Source of the DNA: A07HB70 sp964512675
GTDB lineage: Archaea; Halobacteriota; Halobacteria; Halobacteriales; Haloferacaceae
Length of the DNA stretch: 54,808 bases
Assembly (NCBI GenBank): GCA_964512675.1
Contig: CAZEJR010000015.1
Span: forward strand, 1-54,808
Direction of reading: 5' to 3'
The notes under the pieces were generated by a model that worked only from the letters and a program-made list of their open reading frames with translations, was not told where the DNA came from and ran no database searches. Below, piece after piece: positions 33,395 through 43,973 of this stretch; the stretch's first letter is position 1, and each line of letters begins with the position of its first letter. Both the position numbers and the translations under genes were made by a program.

Positions 33395-34146
33395 TCGACC
33401 CGGTCCCGGACGAACCGGCGGCGACGGCGGAGCTCGACGGGGAGCGAGCGCTCGTCGTCGCGGACGTCCACGCCGGTATCGAGGTTGGCCTGCGCTACGA
33501 GCGCGGCGTGGAGCTCGACTCCGCCGCCGACGCCCGCCGCGACCGACTCTGTGGGCTCCTCGACCGCACCGGTGCCGACCGCCTCGTCGTCGTCGGCGAC
33601 CTCGCACACCGGATCGGCGGCCCGTCCGGTGTCGAGGCCGAGGAGCTCCGTGCTCTCGCCGACGCCGTGCTCGACCGCGCGGCGATGACGCTCGTACCGG
33701 GGAACCACGACGCGGGCGTGGCCGAGGCGCTCTCGGACCGCGCCGTCGACGTGCACGACCCGACCGGCTGGCGCGCCGGACCGGTCGGGTTCGTCCACGG
33801 CCACACCTGGCCCGCGCCGGACGTCCTCGCCGCAGAGTCGGTGGTCGTCGGCCACGAACACCCGCGGGTCCGTCTCGCAGACGCCGTCGGCGGCGCGCGC
33901 ACCGAGCGCGCGTGGCTCCGTGGGCGTCTCCGCCGCGAGCCGTTCGCCGCACACCACGACGCCCTCGGGTGGCCCGACCGAGACCCGTCCCTCGTCGTCG
34001 TCCCGGCGTTCAACAGCCGCTCCGGCGGGACGTGGGTGAACGTCGACGGCGAGGCGTTTCTCGCGCCGTTTCTCCCCGACGCTCTCGCAGACGGCGAGGT
34101 CTACCTTCTCGACGGAACGCGTCTCGGCGACTACCGGCGCGTCTAG
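33391..34146 (+). CDS. Calcineurin-like metallophosphoesterase of the rpa operon
   Basis: A 251-residue MPE-superfamily protein. Metal-site motifs: VVADVHAGIEV (DxH), RLVVVGDLAHRIGG (GDxxH form), TLVPGNHDAGV (GNHD), GFVHGHTWP (GHTxP) and VVGHEHPRV (GHEHP). A two-metal hydrolase acting on DNA ends or nucleotides is likely, but the substrate is unknown. The start is probably TTG 33391 overlapping the rpap stop (TTGA); an in-frame ATG at 33355 would overlap rpap by 40 bp and give a hydrophilic extension. This third gene of rpa operons is described in Haloferax as a phosphoesterase. Its TAG lies in a CTAG shared with the convergent membrane gene. Confidence 0.85.
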
Positions 34147-34406
34147 ACGAGGACAGAGCCGACGTAGACGGCGGCGCTCACGGCGGCGAGCCAGCCGAGC
34201 CACGACGCCGGCGGTTCGAACGCCTCCGGGTCGCGAAGCGCCATCAGCGACGCTCCGAGGACGAGAAAGCCGGCGAACGCCGTCGCTACCTCGACCGGCG
34301 GTGTCCCCGACGCGACACGGATCACGAACACCGCCTCGCCCGTCGCGACGGCCCCGAACACGGCGAGCGATCCCCACATCAACAGCGTGTGATCTATCTC
34401 GACCAT
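34143..34406 (-). CDS. Small three-helix membrane protein
   Basis: An 87-residue protein beginning MVEIDHTLLMWGSLAVFGAV, with hydrophobic helices near 7-30, 38-57 and 68-87. A minus-strand gagatatcta (34439-34449) may be its TATA box. No family recognised. Confidence 0.65.
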   Translation of the reverse strand: MVEIDHTLLMWGSLAVFGAVATGEAVFVIRVASGTPPVEVATAFAGFLVLGASLMALRDPEAFEPPASWLGWLAAVSAAVYVGSVLV

Positions 34407-34520
34407 CTCCGCCCTCTACGGCGTCTCTCTCGTGCCGGGTAGATATCTCCCCGGTACGGGCGCCCGCGTCCCCGGCCACCGGGCGTAGGCACGGCTGCTC
34501 CGAGCCGGACACACAGCGTG

Positions 34521-34530
34521 TGGTTTATAT
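34521..34530 (+). promoter_or_regulatory. TATA-like element of the histidine kinase gene
   Basis: tggtttatat, ending 26 nt before ATG 34557; one of the best TATA matches in the window. Confidence 0.65.
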
Positions 34531-34556
34531 CCGTCGTTGTGGTGTGATCCACGCCG

Positions 34557-36248
34557 ATGGCGGTGCAACTGTCCTGGCCCGCGCTCCTGACCTTCGCCGC
34601 GACTGCCGGGACCCTCTCGCTTGCTCGTGCCGTCTGGCCGTATCGGAGCGAGCCAGCCGGCCGCCTGTTCGTCGCCGCCGCCGTCGCGATGGCCGTCGCC
34701 ACCCTGTTCAACGGCCTGGGGTTCCTCGTCACTGCCCCCGCCGTCGCCCGAGAGGCACTCGAGATAGCCTTCTTTCTCGCTCTACTGGGGGTCGGCGCCT
34801 TCTGGTTGCCGTTCGCGCTCGTCTACACCGGGCGCAGCCGGCTCGTCGGGCCGCGCGCGAAGGCGGGGTACGTCGCGACGGTCGGTGTGGTCGCGCTCCT
34901 CTTGCTCACGAATCCGCTTCACGGCCTCTTCTGGAGCGAGTTCGAGGTCGTCACCACAGCCGGGGCGGCGGGTGCTACCTACGCCAGAGGGCCGGCGCTC
35001 TTCGCCGTAGCGTACCCGACGGCGCTGGTCGTCACGGTCGGGTCGACTGTCGTCCTCGTCGAGACGCTCCTCAGTTACGGGCCGCTCTACCGGACTCAGG
35101 CGGGTGCGCTCGCCGCGACGTCCGTCGTCACGTCGGCGGCGATAACCGTCTACTTCTTTCGACTCGGACCGGCGCCGTCGCTGAACTTCGTCGGACTGTC
35201 GCTGCTCCCGCACGCACTCCTCGACGGGTACGCACTGTTCTACGGCGACATGTTCGTCTTCCACCCTTCGACGCGGCGTATCGGCGAGAACGCCGCTATC
35301 GACGAGGTCGGGACCCCGGTGTTCGTCACCGACACCGACGCACGTGTCATCACGCTCAACGACACCGCGGCGGAGCGGTTCGACCTCGACACCGAGCGCG
35401 TGCTCGGAGAGCCGCTCGACGCGGCAGTCGACGGCGACTCGTTTGCCCCCCCGGACGGCGGTGACACCGCGATCCTCCGGACCGGCGGGGCGCAGCGCGA
35501 GTACGACATCACCCCCACGCCGCTCGACGACACCGTCGGGCGCACGGTGGGGTACACCGTCACGCTAAACGACGTGACCGACGAGCGGCAGCGCCAGCAG
35601 CGACTGGCGGTGTTCAACCGCGTTCTCCGGCACAATCTACGTAACGACCTGAACGTGGTGAACGGCGCTCTGGCGATGGCCCAGTCACGTATCGACGACG
35701 ACAGCGTCGTCGACCTCCTCGAGCGGGCCGAGGATCTCTCCGAGAACCTGGTCAGCCTCGGAACCCGGGCTCGGCTGCTCGACAGCCTCCTCGACGGGGA
35801 CGCCCGCTCCCCGGAGGTCGTGGACCTCGAGGAGTGTCTGACCGGCGTCGTCGAGGAAGCCCGGGCGGAGTGGCCGGACGCCCGTGTCGTCGTCGACGAG
35901 GCCGAGGGACGTATCACGGTAGACCGGACGCTGCTCGAGGAGGCGCTGACGGAGGCGGTCGAGAACGGCGTCGAACACAACGACGGCGACGAGCCGACGG
36001 TTCGACTGGCCGCACACCGTGACGGAGACACGGTGACGATCACGGTCCGAGACGACGGACCCGGACTGCCGTCCCACGAGCGGACGGTGGTGGAACGCCG
36101 CGAGGAGACCGAACTGTCTCACGGGAGTGGTCTCGGCCTCTGGGCGATGGCGTGGTGTATCCGCCGGCTGGGCGGTAGCTTAGAGTTCGACGTCGAGGAC
36201 GGGACGACCGTCCGGTTCGAACTCTCGGTACGGGCGGCAGCCGTCTGA
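34557..36248 (+). CDS. Membrane sensor histidine kinase with 7TM and PAS domains
   Basis: A 563-residue kinase. Residues 1-225 contain about seven hydrophobic helices (LTFAATAGTLSLARAVWP, FVAAAVAMAVATLFNGLGFL and others), the 7TM sensor module of haloarchaeal kinases. A PAS domain spans about 245-345 (IDEVGTPVFVTDTDARVITL, NDTAAERFDLD, YTVTLNDVTDERQRQQ). The phospho-acceptor is H359 in NRVLRHNLRNDLNVVNG. The ATPase domain has LTEAVENGVEHN (N box), VRDDGPGLP (G1) and SGLGLWAMAWCIRRLGGSLE (G2). The signal is unknown; no response regulator lies beside it, a common situation in haloarchaea. Confidence 0.93.
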   Translation: MAVQLSWPALLTFAATAGTLSLARAVWPYRSEPAGRLFVAAAVAMAVATLFNGLGFLVTAPAVAREALEIAFFLALLGVGAFWLPFALVYTGRSRLVGPRAKAGYVATVGVVALLLLTNPLHGLFWSEFEVVTTAGAAGATYARGPALFAVAYPTALVVTVGSTVVLVETLLSYGPLYRTQAGALAATSVVTSAAITVYFFRLGPAPSLNFVGLSLLPHALLDGYALFYGDMFVFHPSTRRIGENAAIDEVGTPVFVTDTDARVITLNDTAAERFDLDTERVLGEPLDAAVDGDSFAPPDGGDTAILRTGGAQREYDITPTPLDDTVGRTVGYTVTLNDVTDERQRQQRLAVFNRVLRHNLRNDLNVVNGALAMAQSRIDDDSVVDLLERAEDLSENLVSLGTRARLLDSLLDGDARSPEVVDLEECLTGVVEEARAEWPDARVVVDEAEGRITVDRTLLEEALTEAVENGVEHNDGDEPTVRLAAHRDGDTVTITVRDDGPGLPSHERTVVERREETELSHGSGLGLWAMAWCIRRLGGSLEFDVEDGTTVRFELSVRAAAV

Positions 36249-37104
36249 GACCTGTCCGGACCGCGGACACGTGGGGCACGACACGCGCGGGTGACTCGGT
36301 CGGGAGCCCTCGACAGGTGCCGGACGGACCGTCCCCGCTACCGGGTCCCGTCAGCACGCGCAGGTCCCGAGTGCCCTGTCGTACGGCGGGAGCGGGGGCT
36401 CGCACGAGCGCCCGGCAGCGGGGTCGGTGCCGCGCCCGACCGGCACGACGAGTCCGGTCGCCGTCGCGGGTCGTTCGTGCCGTCGGGTCGTCGCCGGCCT
36501 GACTCGAACTCCTCGACGTGCCGCCGTGCGAAGCCGACGAGTTCGCCCGTCGTGTCGCCTCCGGTCGCCCGGTCGCGACGACCCGACGCGCCGACGTGCC
36601 GCCTCGTCGTCACCGTGCTCCGCCGCACCGACCACGGCGATCGCGACAGCCGGTGACCGACCCACGCCGAGGTGACGGTGGCGAGTGTGTCACGCCCCGC
36701 GAGGCGAGCGGTGTGAACGGTCCGTGCCGCGTCACGAAACAGCCCGTGCTCACACCCGTCGCCGGCGGCGTCCTGTGTTCCGTCGGTCAGCTCGCACTGC
36801 CGGACGCGACATCCTCACCGGTGCTGTCCTCGATGCTGCCCTGACAGACAGTGACGGTCGTGTCGACTCGATATCGCCGACCGACAGCCGCGGTAACACC
36901 CGATCTGCCGGCGTGACTCGCCACAACCGGAGAGAAGCCGTCGCCCGCCCGACCGGTCGGCGCCGCACGACCCCCGCTCGACCTGGGGAGGGCCGCTCTC
37001 CGGCGACGAGCCGTCCCGCGACCGACCGGGACGACCCTCCGGCACCGAGGCGAGGACCACGCCGAGCGTGCGTCTCAAGACCCGTCGTCCCGAACCGTCT
37101 AGCG
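36249..37104. other. 856-bp stretch without a convincing gene
   Basis: All frames read arginine-, serine- or proline-rich, without the acidic bias and GC3 preference of the neighbours. One minus-strand stretch near 36495-36570 (GDTTGELVGFARRHVEEFES) looks briefly protein-like and may be a decayed gene. No tRNA, RNase P or SRP RNA pattern seen. The longer frame that runs into the helicase gene upstream of 37105 is a shadow. Confidence 0.55.
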
Positions 37105-39951
37105 ATGGCAGACGGCGAGCGAGCGGCGGGTGCCGACGCGTTCACGCACCTGAACCCGGGTGTCCGCGCGGCGCTCTCGGACCGTGGGTTCTCGACCCCG
37201 ACCGAGCCACAGCGCCGGGCGATCCCGCCGATCGCCGGCGGTCGGAACGCTCTCGTCGTCGCGCCGACGGGCACGGGTAAGACCGAGACGGCGATGCTGC
37301 CCGTCCTCTCCGCCGTCGACGAGGCCGAGGACCGCTTCGGGATGAGCGTCCTGTACGTCACGCCGCTCCGCGCGCTCAACCGCGACATGCGCGAGCGGCT
37401 GGACTGGTGGGGCGAGGAACTCGACCTCGCGGTCGACGTCCGCCACGGCGACACGTCGGACTACCAGCGGTCGAAACAGGCCGACGACCCGCCGGACGTC
37501 CTCGTCACGACGCCGGAGACACTCCAGGCGATGCTCACCGGTTCGAAGCTCCGGCGTGCGCTGGCGGACGTCGCGCACGTCGTCGTCGACGAGGTACACG
37601 AGCTCGCGGCGTCGAAGCGCGGCGCACAGCTGACCGTCGGGCTGGAGCGCCTCCGCGAGGTCGCCGGGCCGTTCCAGCGCGTCGGCCTCTCCGCGACGGT
37701 CGGCGACCCGGACGAGGTCGGACAGTTCCTCACCGGCGACCGGGGCTGTGTGGTGGTCGAAATCGACGCCGGCTCGCGGCTCGCCGTCGACGTCGTCGCG
37801 CCCGAGCCGACCGCCGCAGACGAGCGGCTCGCGGGCGAGCTCGCGACCGACCCCGAGCTCGCGGCGCACGTTCGGACCGTCCGCGATCTCGTGCGCGAGA
37901 ACGAGTCGACGCTGATATTCGTCAACACCCGCTCGACCGCGGAGGCGCTTGCCGCGCGGTTCACCGCGCTCGACGAGCCGATCGGCGTCCACCACGGGTC
38001 GCTCTCGCGCGACGCGCGCTTAGAGGCCGAGACGGCGTTCAAGTCGGGCGAGCTCGACGGGCTCGTCTGCACCTCGTCGATGGAGCTCGGCATCGACGTC
38101 GGGCGGGTCGACCACGTCGTCCAGTACAACAGCCCCCGCGAGGTGGCCCGACTGCTCCAGCGCGTCGGTCGTGCGGGCCACCGCCGCGACCGCGTCTCGG
38201 AGGGGACGGTCGTCACGAGCGGTGCCGACGACACGCTGGAGGCGCTCGCGATCGCCCGACGGGCGCTCGACGGCGCGGTCGAACCCGCGGCAATCCACGA
38301 GGGGAGCCTCGACGTCGTCGCGAACCAGGTCGCGGGGCTGGTGATGGACGAGGGCGAGGTGAGCGCCCGCCGTGCCTACGAGGTGGTGTGTCGGGCGTAC
38401 CCGTTCCGCGACCTCGACGCGGAGGCGTTCCGGCAGGTGGTGCGTGAACTGTCCGGCAACCGGGTGCTGTGGCTGGAGGAGGAGACCGACCGGCTGGAGA
38501 CGTCCGGCGGAACCTGGCAGTACTTCTACGCCAACCTGTCGATGATCCCCGACGAGACGACGTTCGGGGTGTACGACGTCTCCTCGCAGTCTCACGTCGG
38601 GAGCCTCGACGAGCGGTTCGTCGTCAACTTCGCGGAGCCGGGGTCGACGTTCGTCCACGGCGGGCGGATGTGGCGGGTCGCGAACGTCGACGAGGAGGAG
38701 GAGCGCGTCGAGGCCTCGCCGGTCGGCGACCCCGCCGGCGAGGTGCCGTCGTGGGTCGGCCGGGAGATCCCCGTCCCCGCGGCGGTCGCGAACGACGTCG
38801 GCAGGATGCGTGCCCGCGCCGCCGCCCGCCTGCGCACCTCCGGGGCCGACCGCTCCGCCGTCGCCGCCACGCGTGCCGAGACGCTCCCCGCAGACGGCCA
38901 CACCGTCGCCGCCGGACTGGAGCGCGTCGAGCGACAGGTCGAGGCCGACCACGCGATTCCGACCGCCGACCGCCTCGTCGTCGAGGGGCGGGGCCGCGAG
39001 GTCGTGGTGAACGCGCCGTACGGCCACCGAGTGAACGAGACCCTCGGCCGGCTCGTCGCCGCCCTCCTCGGCCAGCGCACGGGGTCGTCGGTCGGGATGG
39101 AGGTCGACCCGTACCGTGTCGAACTCGAGGTGCCACGCGGCGTCGGTCCGCCGGCCGTCGTCGAGGTGCTGCGCGAGACCGACCCGGACCACGTCGCGGC
39201 CCTCCTCGAGCTCGCCCTGAAGCGCTCGGACGCGCTGAAGTTCGCGCTCGTCGACGTCGCGACGACGTTCGGCCGGCTCGACCGGGACCGGGGCGACCGG
39301 ATGGGCGCAGACCGGCTGATGGCCGCCCTGGAGGACACGCCCGTCTTCGACGAGGCCGTCCGACAGGTGTTCCACGACGACCTCGACGTCGCCGGGACGA
39401 CGACGCTCCTCCGCCGTGTCCAGGACGGCGACGTCGAGGTCGTCGTCGAGCGGGGGTCGACGCCGATCGGAGCCGGCGGCGGGTCGGGCGGCCGCGAGTT
39501 TCTCGTCCCCGAGAACGCCGACGCGGGCGTCGTCGACACCGTCCGCGACCGCATTCTCGACGGCGGCGTGGTGCTCGTCTGTCTCCACTGCGCCGACTGG
39601 ACCCGGCGGACGAAGGTGCGACGTGTCCCCGACGACCCGGCGTGTCCCGACTGTGACGCGACCCGCGTCGCCGCGCTGTCGCCGTACGACGACGAGACGC
39701 TCGCGGCGGTGCAGTCGAGCACGACCGACCCCGACGACGACCAGCGGTCGCTGGTCGAACGCGCCCACCGGAACGCCAATCTCGTCCAGGCCCACGGCAA
39801 GCGAGCGGTGATCGCGCTCCGTGCCCGCGGCGTCGGCCCACAGACTGCGGCGCGGATCCTCGGGAACCTCCGGCGAGACGAAGACGCGTTCTACCGCGAC
39901 CTGCTGGAGCGCGAACGCGAGTACGCCCGCACCCGGTCGTTCTGGGACTAA
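37105..39951 (+). CDS. lhr: Lhr-type superfamily 2 DNA helicase
   Basis: A 948-residue DEAD/H helicase. Motifs: VVAPTGTGKTETA (Walker A, 53-60), VTPLRALNRDMRERL (Ia), VVVDEVHELA (DEVH, from D162), VGLSATVGDPDEV (SAT), LIFVNTRSTAEALA (IV), CTSSMELGIDVGRVDHVVQY (V) and RLLQRVGRAGHRRD (VI). The long C-terminal half is the Lhr core extension (winged helix and beta-barrel). Near the end are two cysteine pairs, C826/C829 and C847/C850, that could bind zinc. Lhr proteins unwind 3'-tailed DNA or hybrids in repair. The ATG 37105 start gives MADGERAAGADAFTHLNPGV, typical of the family. Its end overlaps by 4 bp (CTAA) the stop of the convergent Cdc48 gene. Confidence 0.92.
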   Translation: MADGERAAGADAFTHLNPGVRAALSDRGFSTPTEPQRRAIPPIAGGRNALVVAPTGTGKTETAMLPVLSAVDEAEDRFGMSVLYVTPLRALNRDMRERLDWWGEELDLAVDVRHGDTSDYQRSKQADDPPDVLVTTPETLQAMLTGSKLRRALADVAHVVVDEVHELAASKRGAQLTVGLERLREVAGPFQRVGLSATVGDPDEVGQFLTGDRGCVVVEIDAGSRLAVDVVAPEPTAADERLAGELATDPELAAHVRTVRDLVRENESTLIFVNTRSTAEALAARFTALDEPIGVHHGSLSRDARLEAETAFKSGELDGLVCTSSMELGIDVGRVDHVVQYNSPREVARLLQRVGRAGHRRDRVSEGTVVTSGADDTLEALAIARRALDGAVEPAAIHEGSLDVVANQVAGLVMDEGEVSARRAYEVVCRAYPFRDLDAEAFRQVVRELSGNRVLWLEEETDRLETSGGTWQYFYANLSMIPDETTFGVYDVSSQSHVGSLDERFVVNFAEPGSTFVHGGRMWRVANVDEEEERVEASPVGDPAGEVPSWVGREIPVPAAVANDVGRMRARAAARLRTSGADRSAVAATRAETLPADGHTVAAGLERVERQVEADHAIPTADRLVVEGRGREVVVNAPYGHRVNETLGRLVAALLGQRTGSSVGMEVDPYRVELEVPRGVGPPAVVEVLRETDPDHVAALLELALKRSDALKFALVDVATTFGRLDRDRGDRMGADRLMAALEDTPVFDEAVRQVFHDDLDVAGTTTLLRRVQDGDVEVVVERGSTPIGAGGGSGGREFLVPENADAGVVDTVRDRILDGGVVLVCLHCADWTRRTKVRRVPDDPACPDCDATRVAALSPYDDETLAAVQSSTTDPDDDQRSLVERAHRNANLVQAHGKRAVIALRARGVGPQTAARILGNLRRDEDAFYRDLLEREREYARTRSFWD

Positions 39952-42056
39952 GCGAGCGACCCCGACACCGCCCGGAGCGCGGCGTCGAAGTCCGCCTCTG
40001 TCAGGACGACCTCGTCCGCGTGGTCGTTCGCCGCGTCGCCGTGGCGCTCGGTCACGCGCTCGACGGCGGCCATCGCCGCCTCGCGGACGACGGCCTCGAC
40101 GTCCGCGCCGGAGTAGTCCGTCGTCTCGCGCGCAAGCGCGTCGAGACGCACGTCGTCGGCCAGCGGCTTCCCGGCGACGTGGACGGCGAACGCCGCTCGC
40201 CGGGCGTCGCGGTCCGGCGCCGGTACCTCGACGTGGGTCTCGAGTCGACCGGGACGGAGCAGCGCCGGGTCGAGCGCGTCCCGGCGGTTCGTTGTCGCGA
40301 CGACGGCGAGCGACGGGGTGTCGGCGGCGCGGTCGAGCTCTGTCAGGAGCTGCGAGACGACGCGCTCGCCGACCTCGCTCTCGGTGCCGCCGCGCGCCCG
40401 GGCGACCGCATCCACCTCGTCCAAGAGCACCACCGACGGCGCGGCCTGTCGTGCGCGCTCGAACACCTCGCGGACGGCCTTCTCGGACTCGCCGACGTAG
40501 CGGTCGAGCAGCTCCGGACCGGCGACAGTGACGAGATTCACGCCCGCCTCGGCGGCGACGGCGCGGGCGAGCAGGGTCTTGCCCGTGCCCGGCGGACCGT
40601 GGAGGAGAACCCCGGTCGGGGGCGTCGCGTCCGCGGCGGTAAACAGCGGTTCGTACCGGAGCGGCCACTCGACGGCACGCGAGAGCGCGCCCTTCGCGTC
40701 GTCCAGCCCGCCGACCGCCTCGAACCCCTCGGTCGGCTGTTCGGCGACGTACTCCCGCATCGCGCTCGGCTCGACGCTCGCGAGCGCCTGCTCGACGTCG
40801 CGCCGTTCGACCGCTATCTCTTCGGTCGGCGTCTCCTCGGCGCGGGCGCGCCGGAGCGCGGTCATCCCCGCCTCCTTCACGAGCGTCTCGAGGTCCGCGC
40901 CGACGAAGCCGTGGGTGCGCGCAGCGACGGCGTCGAGGTCGACGTCGTCGCCGAGGGGCACGCCGCGGGCCTGGACCGCGAGGATCTCCCGCCGGCCGGC
41001 CTCGTTCGGCGCGCCGATCTCGATCTCGCGGTCGAAGCGCCCGCCGCGCCGGAGCGCCGGGTCGAGGGTGTCGAGGCGGTTGGTGGCGCCGACCACGACT
41101 ACGTCCCCCCGGTCGTCGAGGCCGTCCATCAGCGAGAGCAGCTGGGCGACGACGCGGTTCTCGACGTCCGAGCCGCCGTCGCGTTCGCCGGCGATAGAGT
41201 CGATCTCGTCGAAGAACACGACCGACGGCGCGGCCTCGCGGGCCTCCCGGAACCTCTCGCGCAGGCGTTCCTCGCTGTCGCCCTTGTACTTCGAGACGAT
41301 CTCCGGGCCGCTCACGGTGAAAAACGACGCGTCCACCTCGTTCGCGACGGCCCTCGCGATCAGCGTCTTGCCCGTGCCCGGCGGGCCGTAGAGGAGGACG
41401 CCCCGCGGCGGTTCGACGCCGACGCGCGCGAACAGCTCCGGCTCCGAGAGCGGGAGTTCGACCATCTCGCGGACGAGGTCGAGCTCGTCGTCGAGGCCGC
41501 CGATGTCCTCGTAGGTGACGCCGCCCGCCGGCTCCGGGTCGTCCGACTCGGCCTCCGTCGCCGTCTCGGGGTCGAGGCCGACGGACACGGTCGTCTCGTC
41601 GCCGACCCGCACGTCGCCGGTGGGGTCGGTCGAGCGGACCCGCACCGTCGCGTCGACACGCTCGACCCGGACGGTCTGTCCGGCGCTGACGGGCCGGTCG
41701 CGGACGGCCGCCGTCGCTGCGGCGACCACGGTGTCGTCGTCCGCATCGGCGTCGTCGACGAGGACGAGGTCGACACGGTCGGCGGCGGCGAGTGTCCCCG
41801 TCGTCGCCACCCGGACCGTCTCGCCCACCTTCACGCCGGCGTTCGCCCGCGTGTCGGCGTCGACCTGGATCGTCCCGTCCGACACGTCCGTACGCGCCGG
41901 CCAGCAGTTCACCACGGTCGGACGCTCGCCCTCGACGACGACCGGGTCGCCGCTGAGGACGCCGAGCGCCGACCGGACCGTCTCCGGCAGGCGGGCGATC
42001 CCACGTCCGGCGTCGCGTTTCTCTGCCGCCCGGACCGTCACCTCGACCCCCGGCAT
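39948..42056 (-). CDS. Cdc48/VCP-like AAA ATPase (both domains intact)
   Basis: A 702-residue CdcH-type ATPase. The N-domain begins VEVTVRAAEKRDAGRGIARL as in archaeal VAT/Cdc48. D1: GPPGTGKTLIARAVA (about 223-237), VVFFDEIDSIAG, VVGATNRLD and RRGGRFDREIEIG. D2: GPPGTGKTLLARAVA (about 486-500), VVLLDEVDAVARARGG and LRPGRLETHVEV. Unlike the paralogue at 26911-29037, both Walker B motifs keep DE. It is expected to be a hexameric unfoldase linked to proteasomal degradation. It starts 1 bp after the stop of the 75-residue gene, so it forms the end of a three-gene operon (42713 to 39948). Confidence 0.93.
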   Translation of the reverse strand: MPGVEVTVRAAEKRDAGRGIARLPETVRSALGVLSGDPVVVEGERPTVVNCWPARTDVSDGTIQVDADTRANAGVKVGETVRVATTGTLAAADRVDLVLVDDADADDDTVVAAATAAVRDRPVSAGQTVRVERVDATVRVRSTDPTGDVRVGDETTVSVGLDPETATEAESDDPEPAGGVTYEDIGGLDDELDLVREMVELPLSEPELFARVGVEPPRGVLLYGPPGTGKTLIARAVANEVDASFFTVSGPEIVSKYKGDSEERLRERFREAREAAPSVVFFDEIDSIAGERDGGSDVENRVVAQLLSLMDGLDDRGDVVVVGATNRLDTLDPALRRGGRFDREIEIGAPNEAGRREILAVQARGVPLGDDVDLDAVAARTHGFVGADLETLVKEAGMTALRRARAEETPTEEIAVERRDVEQALASVEPSAMREYVAEQPTEGFEAVGGLDDAKGALSRAVEWPLRYEPLFTAADATPPTGVLLHGPPGTGKTLLARAVAAEAGVNLVTVAGPELLDRYVGESEKAVREVFERARQAAPSVVLLDEVDAVARARGGTESEVGERVVSQLLTELDRAADTPSLAVVATTNRRDALDPALLRPGRLETHVEVPAPDRDARRAAFAVHVAGKPLADDVRLDALARETTDYSGADVEAVVREAAMAAVERVTERHGDAANDHADEVVLTEADFDAALRAVSGSLA

Positions 42057-42057
42057 C

Positions 42058-42285
42058 TCAGCGGTACTCCGCTGCCATCCGCCCGGCGGCCTCGCGGGTC
42101 GGCGCCGACCGCCACCGCAGTTGGTCGGCGTCGCCGTAGCTCACCTCCTCCTCGAGGGCGTCGCGAACGACCTTCGCCTCGACACCCCGGGAGCCGTCGT
42201 CGTCGGCGAACTCGTAGACGCCGACGCCGTCCGGCGTCTCGCGCACCGTCTCGGGGGTGCGCTCGCGCCACGCGGCGGGGATCAC
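42058..42285 (-). CDS. Small hydrophilic protein in the cdc48 operon
   Basis: A 75-residue protein (MIPAAWRERTPETVRETPDG... AGRMAAEYR) with YEFADDDGSRGVEAKV, a short beta hairpin, then helical AKVVRDALEEEVSYGDADQL. GTG 42285 overlaps the stop of the upstream gene (GTGA) and the stop lies directly before the Cdc48 start: tight operon. I do not recognise a family. A partner or adaptor of the ATPase is possible. Confidence 0.65.
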   Translation of the reverse strand: MIPAAWRERTPETVRETPDGVGVYEFADDDGSRGVEAKVVRDALEEEVSYGDADQLRWRSAPTREAAGRMAAEYR

Positions 42286-42713
42286 GGCTCCTCCTCGGCG
42301 ACGAACTCGTACGACTCCTCGCCCCACTCGTCCTCGGCGAAGACGAACACCCGCTCGTCGGTCGCGCTCGGCTCCGCCCGTACCTCGACCCGGAAGTCGC
42401 CGGCGCGGGCCGCGCGGACGCCGGGGAACACCTCGCGCTCGCCGTCGTCGGGCAGGAGGAGCCGACCGACACCCGTCGCCTCGAGTATCTCGTCCTCGGT
42501 CGTCCGGTCCTCGACGTAGACGAGCACCCCGTCTGTCCCGTCGGTGACGAGCACGTGGACCTCGCGTCCCGGTCGGGCGCGGAGTGGTCCCGTCACCGCC
42601 TCGGGCACGCCGCGGTACAGCACCGAGCGCCCGTCGAGGTACTCGACCTCGACACCGTGGTCGAGCAGGGAGACTGAGAGCGTCGCGGGCGCGACCTCGG
42701 CGTGGGCCTTCAC
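42282..42713 (-). CDS. Haloarchaeal conserved protein, DUF5796-like
   Basis: A 143-residue beta-rich protein. VAPATLSVSLLDHGVEVEYL, DGRSVLYRGVPEAVTGPLRA, EVHVLVTDGTDGVLVYVEDR, VGRLLLPDDGEREVFPGV and ERVFVFAEDEWGEESYEF match, from memory, a haloarchaeal family of unknown function. GTG 42713 is preferred over ATG 42755: a TATA-like gctttttcacc (minus, 42733-42742) lies 25 nt before the GTG and would be inside the longer reading. First gene of the operon with the 75-residue protein and Cdc48. Confidence 0.72.
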   Translation of the reverse strand: MKAHAEVAPATLSVSLLDHGVEVEYLDGRSVLYRGVPEAVTGPLRARPGREVHVLVTDGTDGVLVYVEDRTTEDEILEATGVGRLLLPDDGEREVFPGVRAARAGDFRVEVRAEPSATDERVFVFAEDEWGEESYEFVAEEEP

Positions 42714-42732
42714 ATTCGTCTGTGGTCCCGCA

Positions 42733-42742
42733 GGTGAAAAAG
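42733..42742 (-). promoter_or_regulatory. TATA-like element of the DUF5796-cdc48 operon
   Basis: Minus-strand gctttttcac about 20-29 nt before GTG 42713; it decides the start codon of the first gene. Confidence 0.5.
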
Positions 42743-42793
42743 CGTCGCGCTCCATCCGGTAGCCATAACTCCCCCCCGCGCCGCCGTCTGGTC

Positions 42794-43690
<897 letters not shown>

Positions 43691-43973
43691 CCGAACCGAC
43701 ACTCGAGGACCTCACCCTTGACGAACTCCGGGCGGAGATCGAGTCGATAGACCGCGAGATAGTCGAACTCGCCGCCCGCCGGACGTACGTCGCCGCCTCG
43801 GTCGCGCAGGTGAAAGCCGAGCGCGGCCTGGACACCGTCGACGAAGAGCAGGAGGAGGCGGTGATGGAGCGTGCGGCGGCGAACGCGGAGCAGTTCGACC
43901 TCGACGCCCATCTCGTGAAGGCCGTCTTCCGTCTGCTCATCGAGTTGAACAAGGTCGAACAGCGGGAGTGGCG

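Noticed and set aside
36685..37104. 140-residue extension of the Lhr frame
   Set aside because: Arg/Thr/Pro-rich with no helicase similarity; the family start is MADGERAAGADAF at 37105.
39948..42056. Proteasome-activating nucleotidase (PAN)
   Set aside because: Two tandem AAA domains and a Cdc48-type N-domain; PAN has a single AAA domain and a coiled coil.
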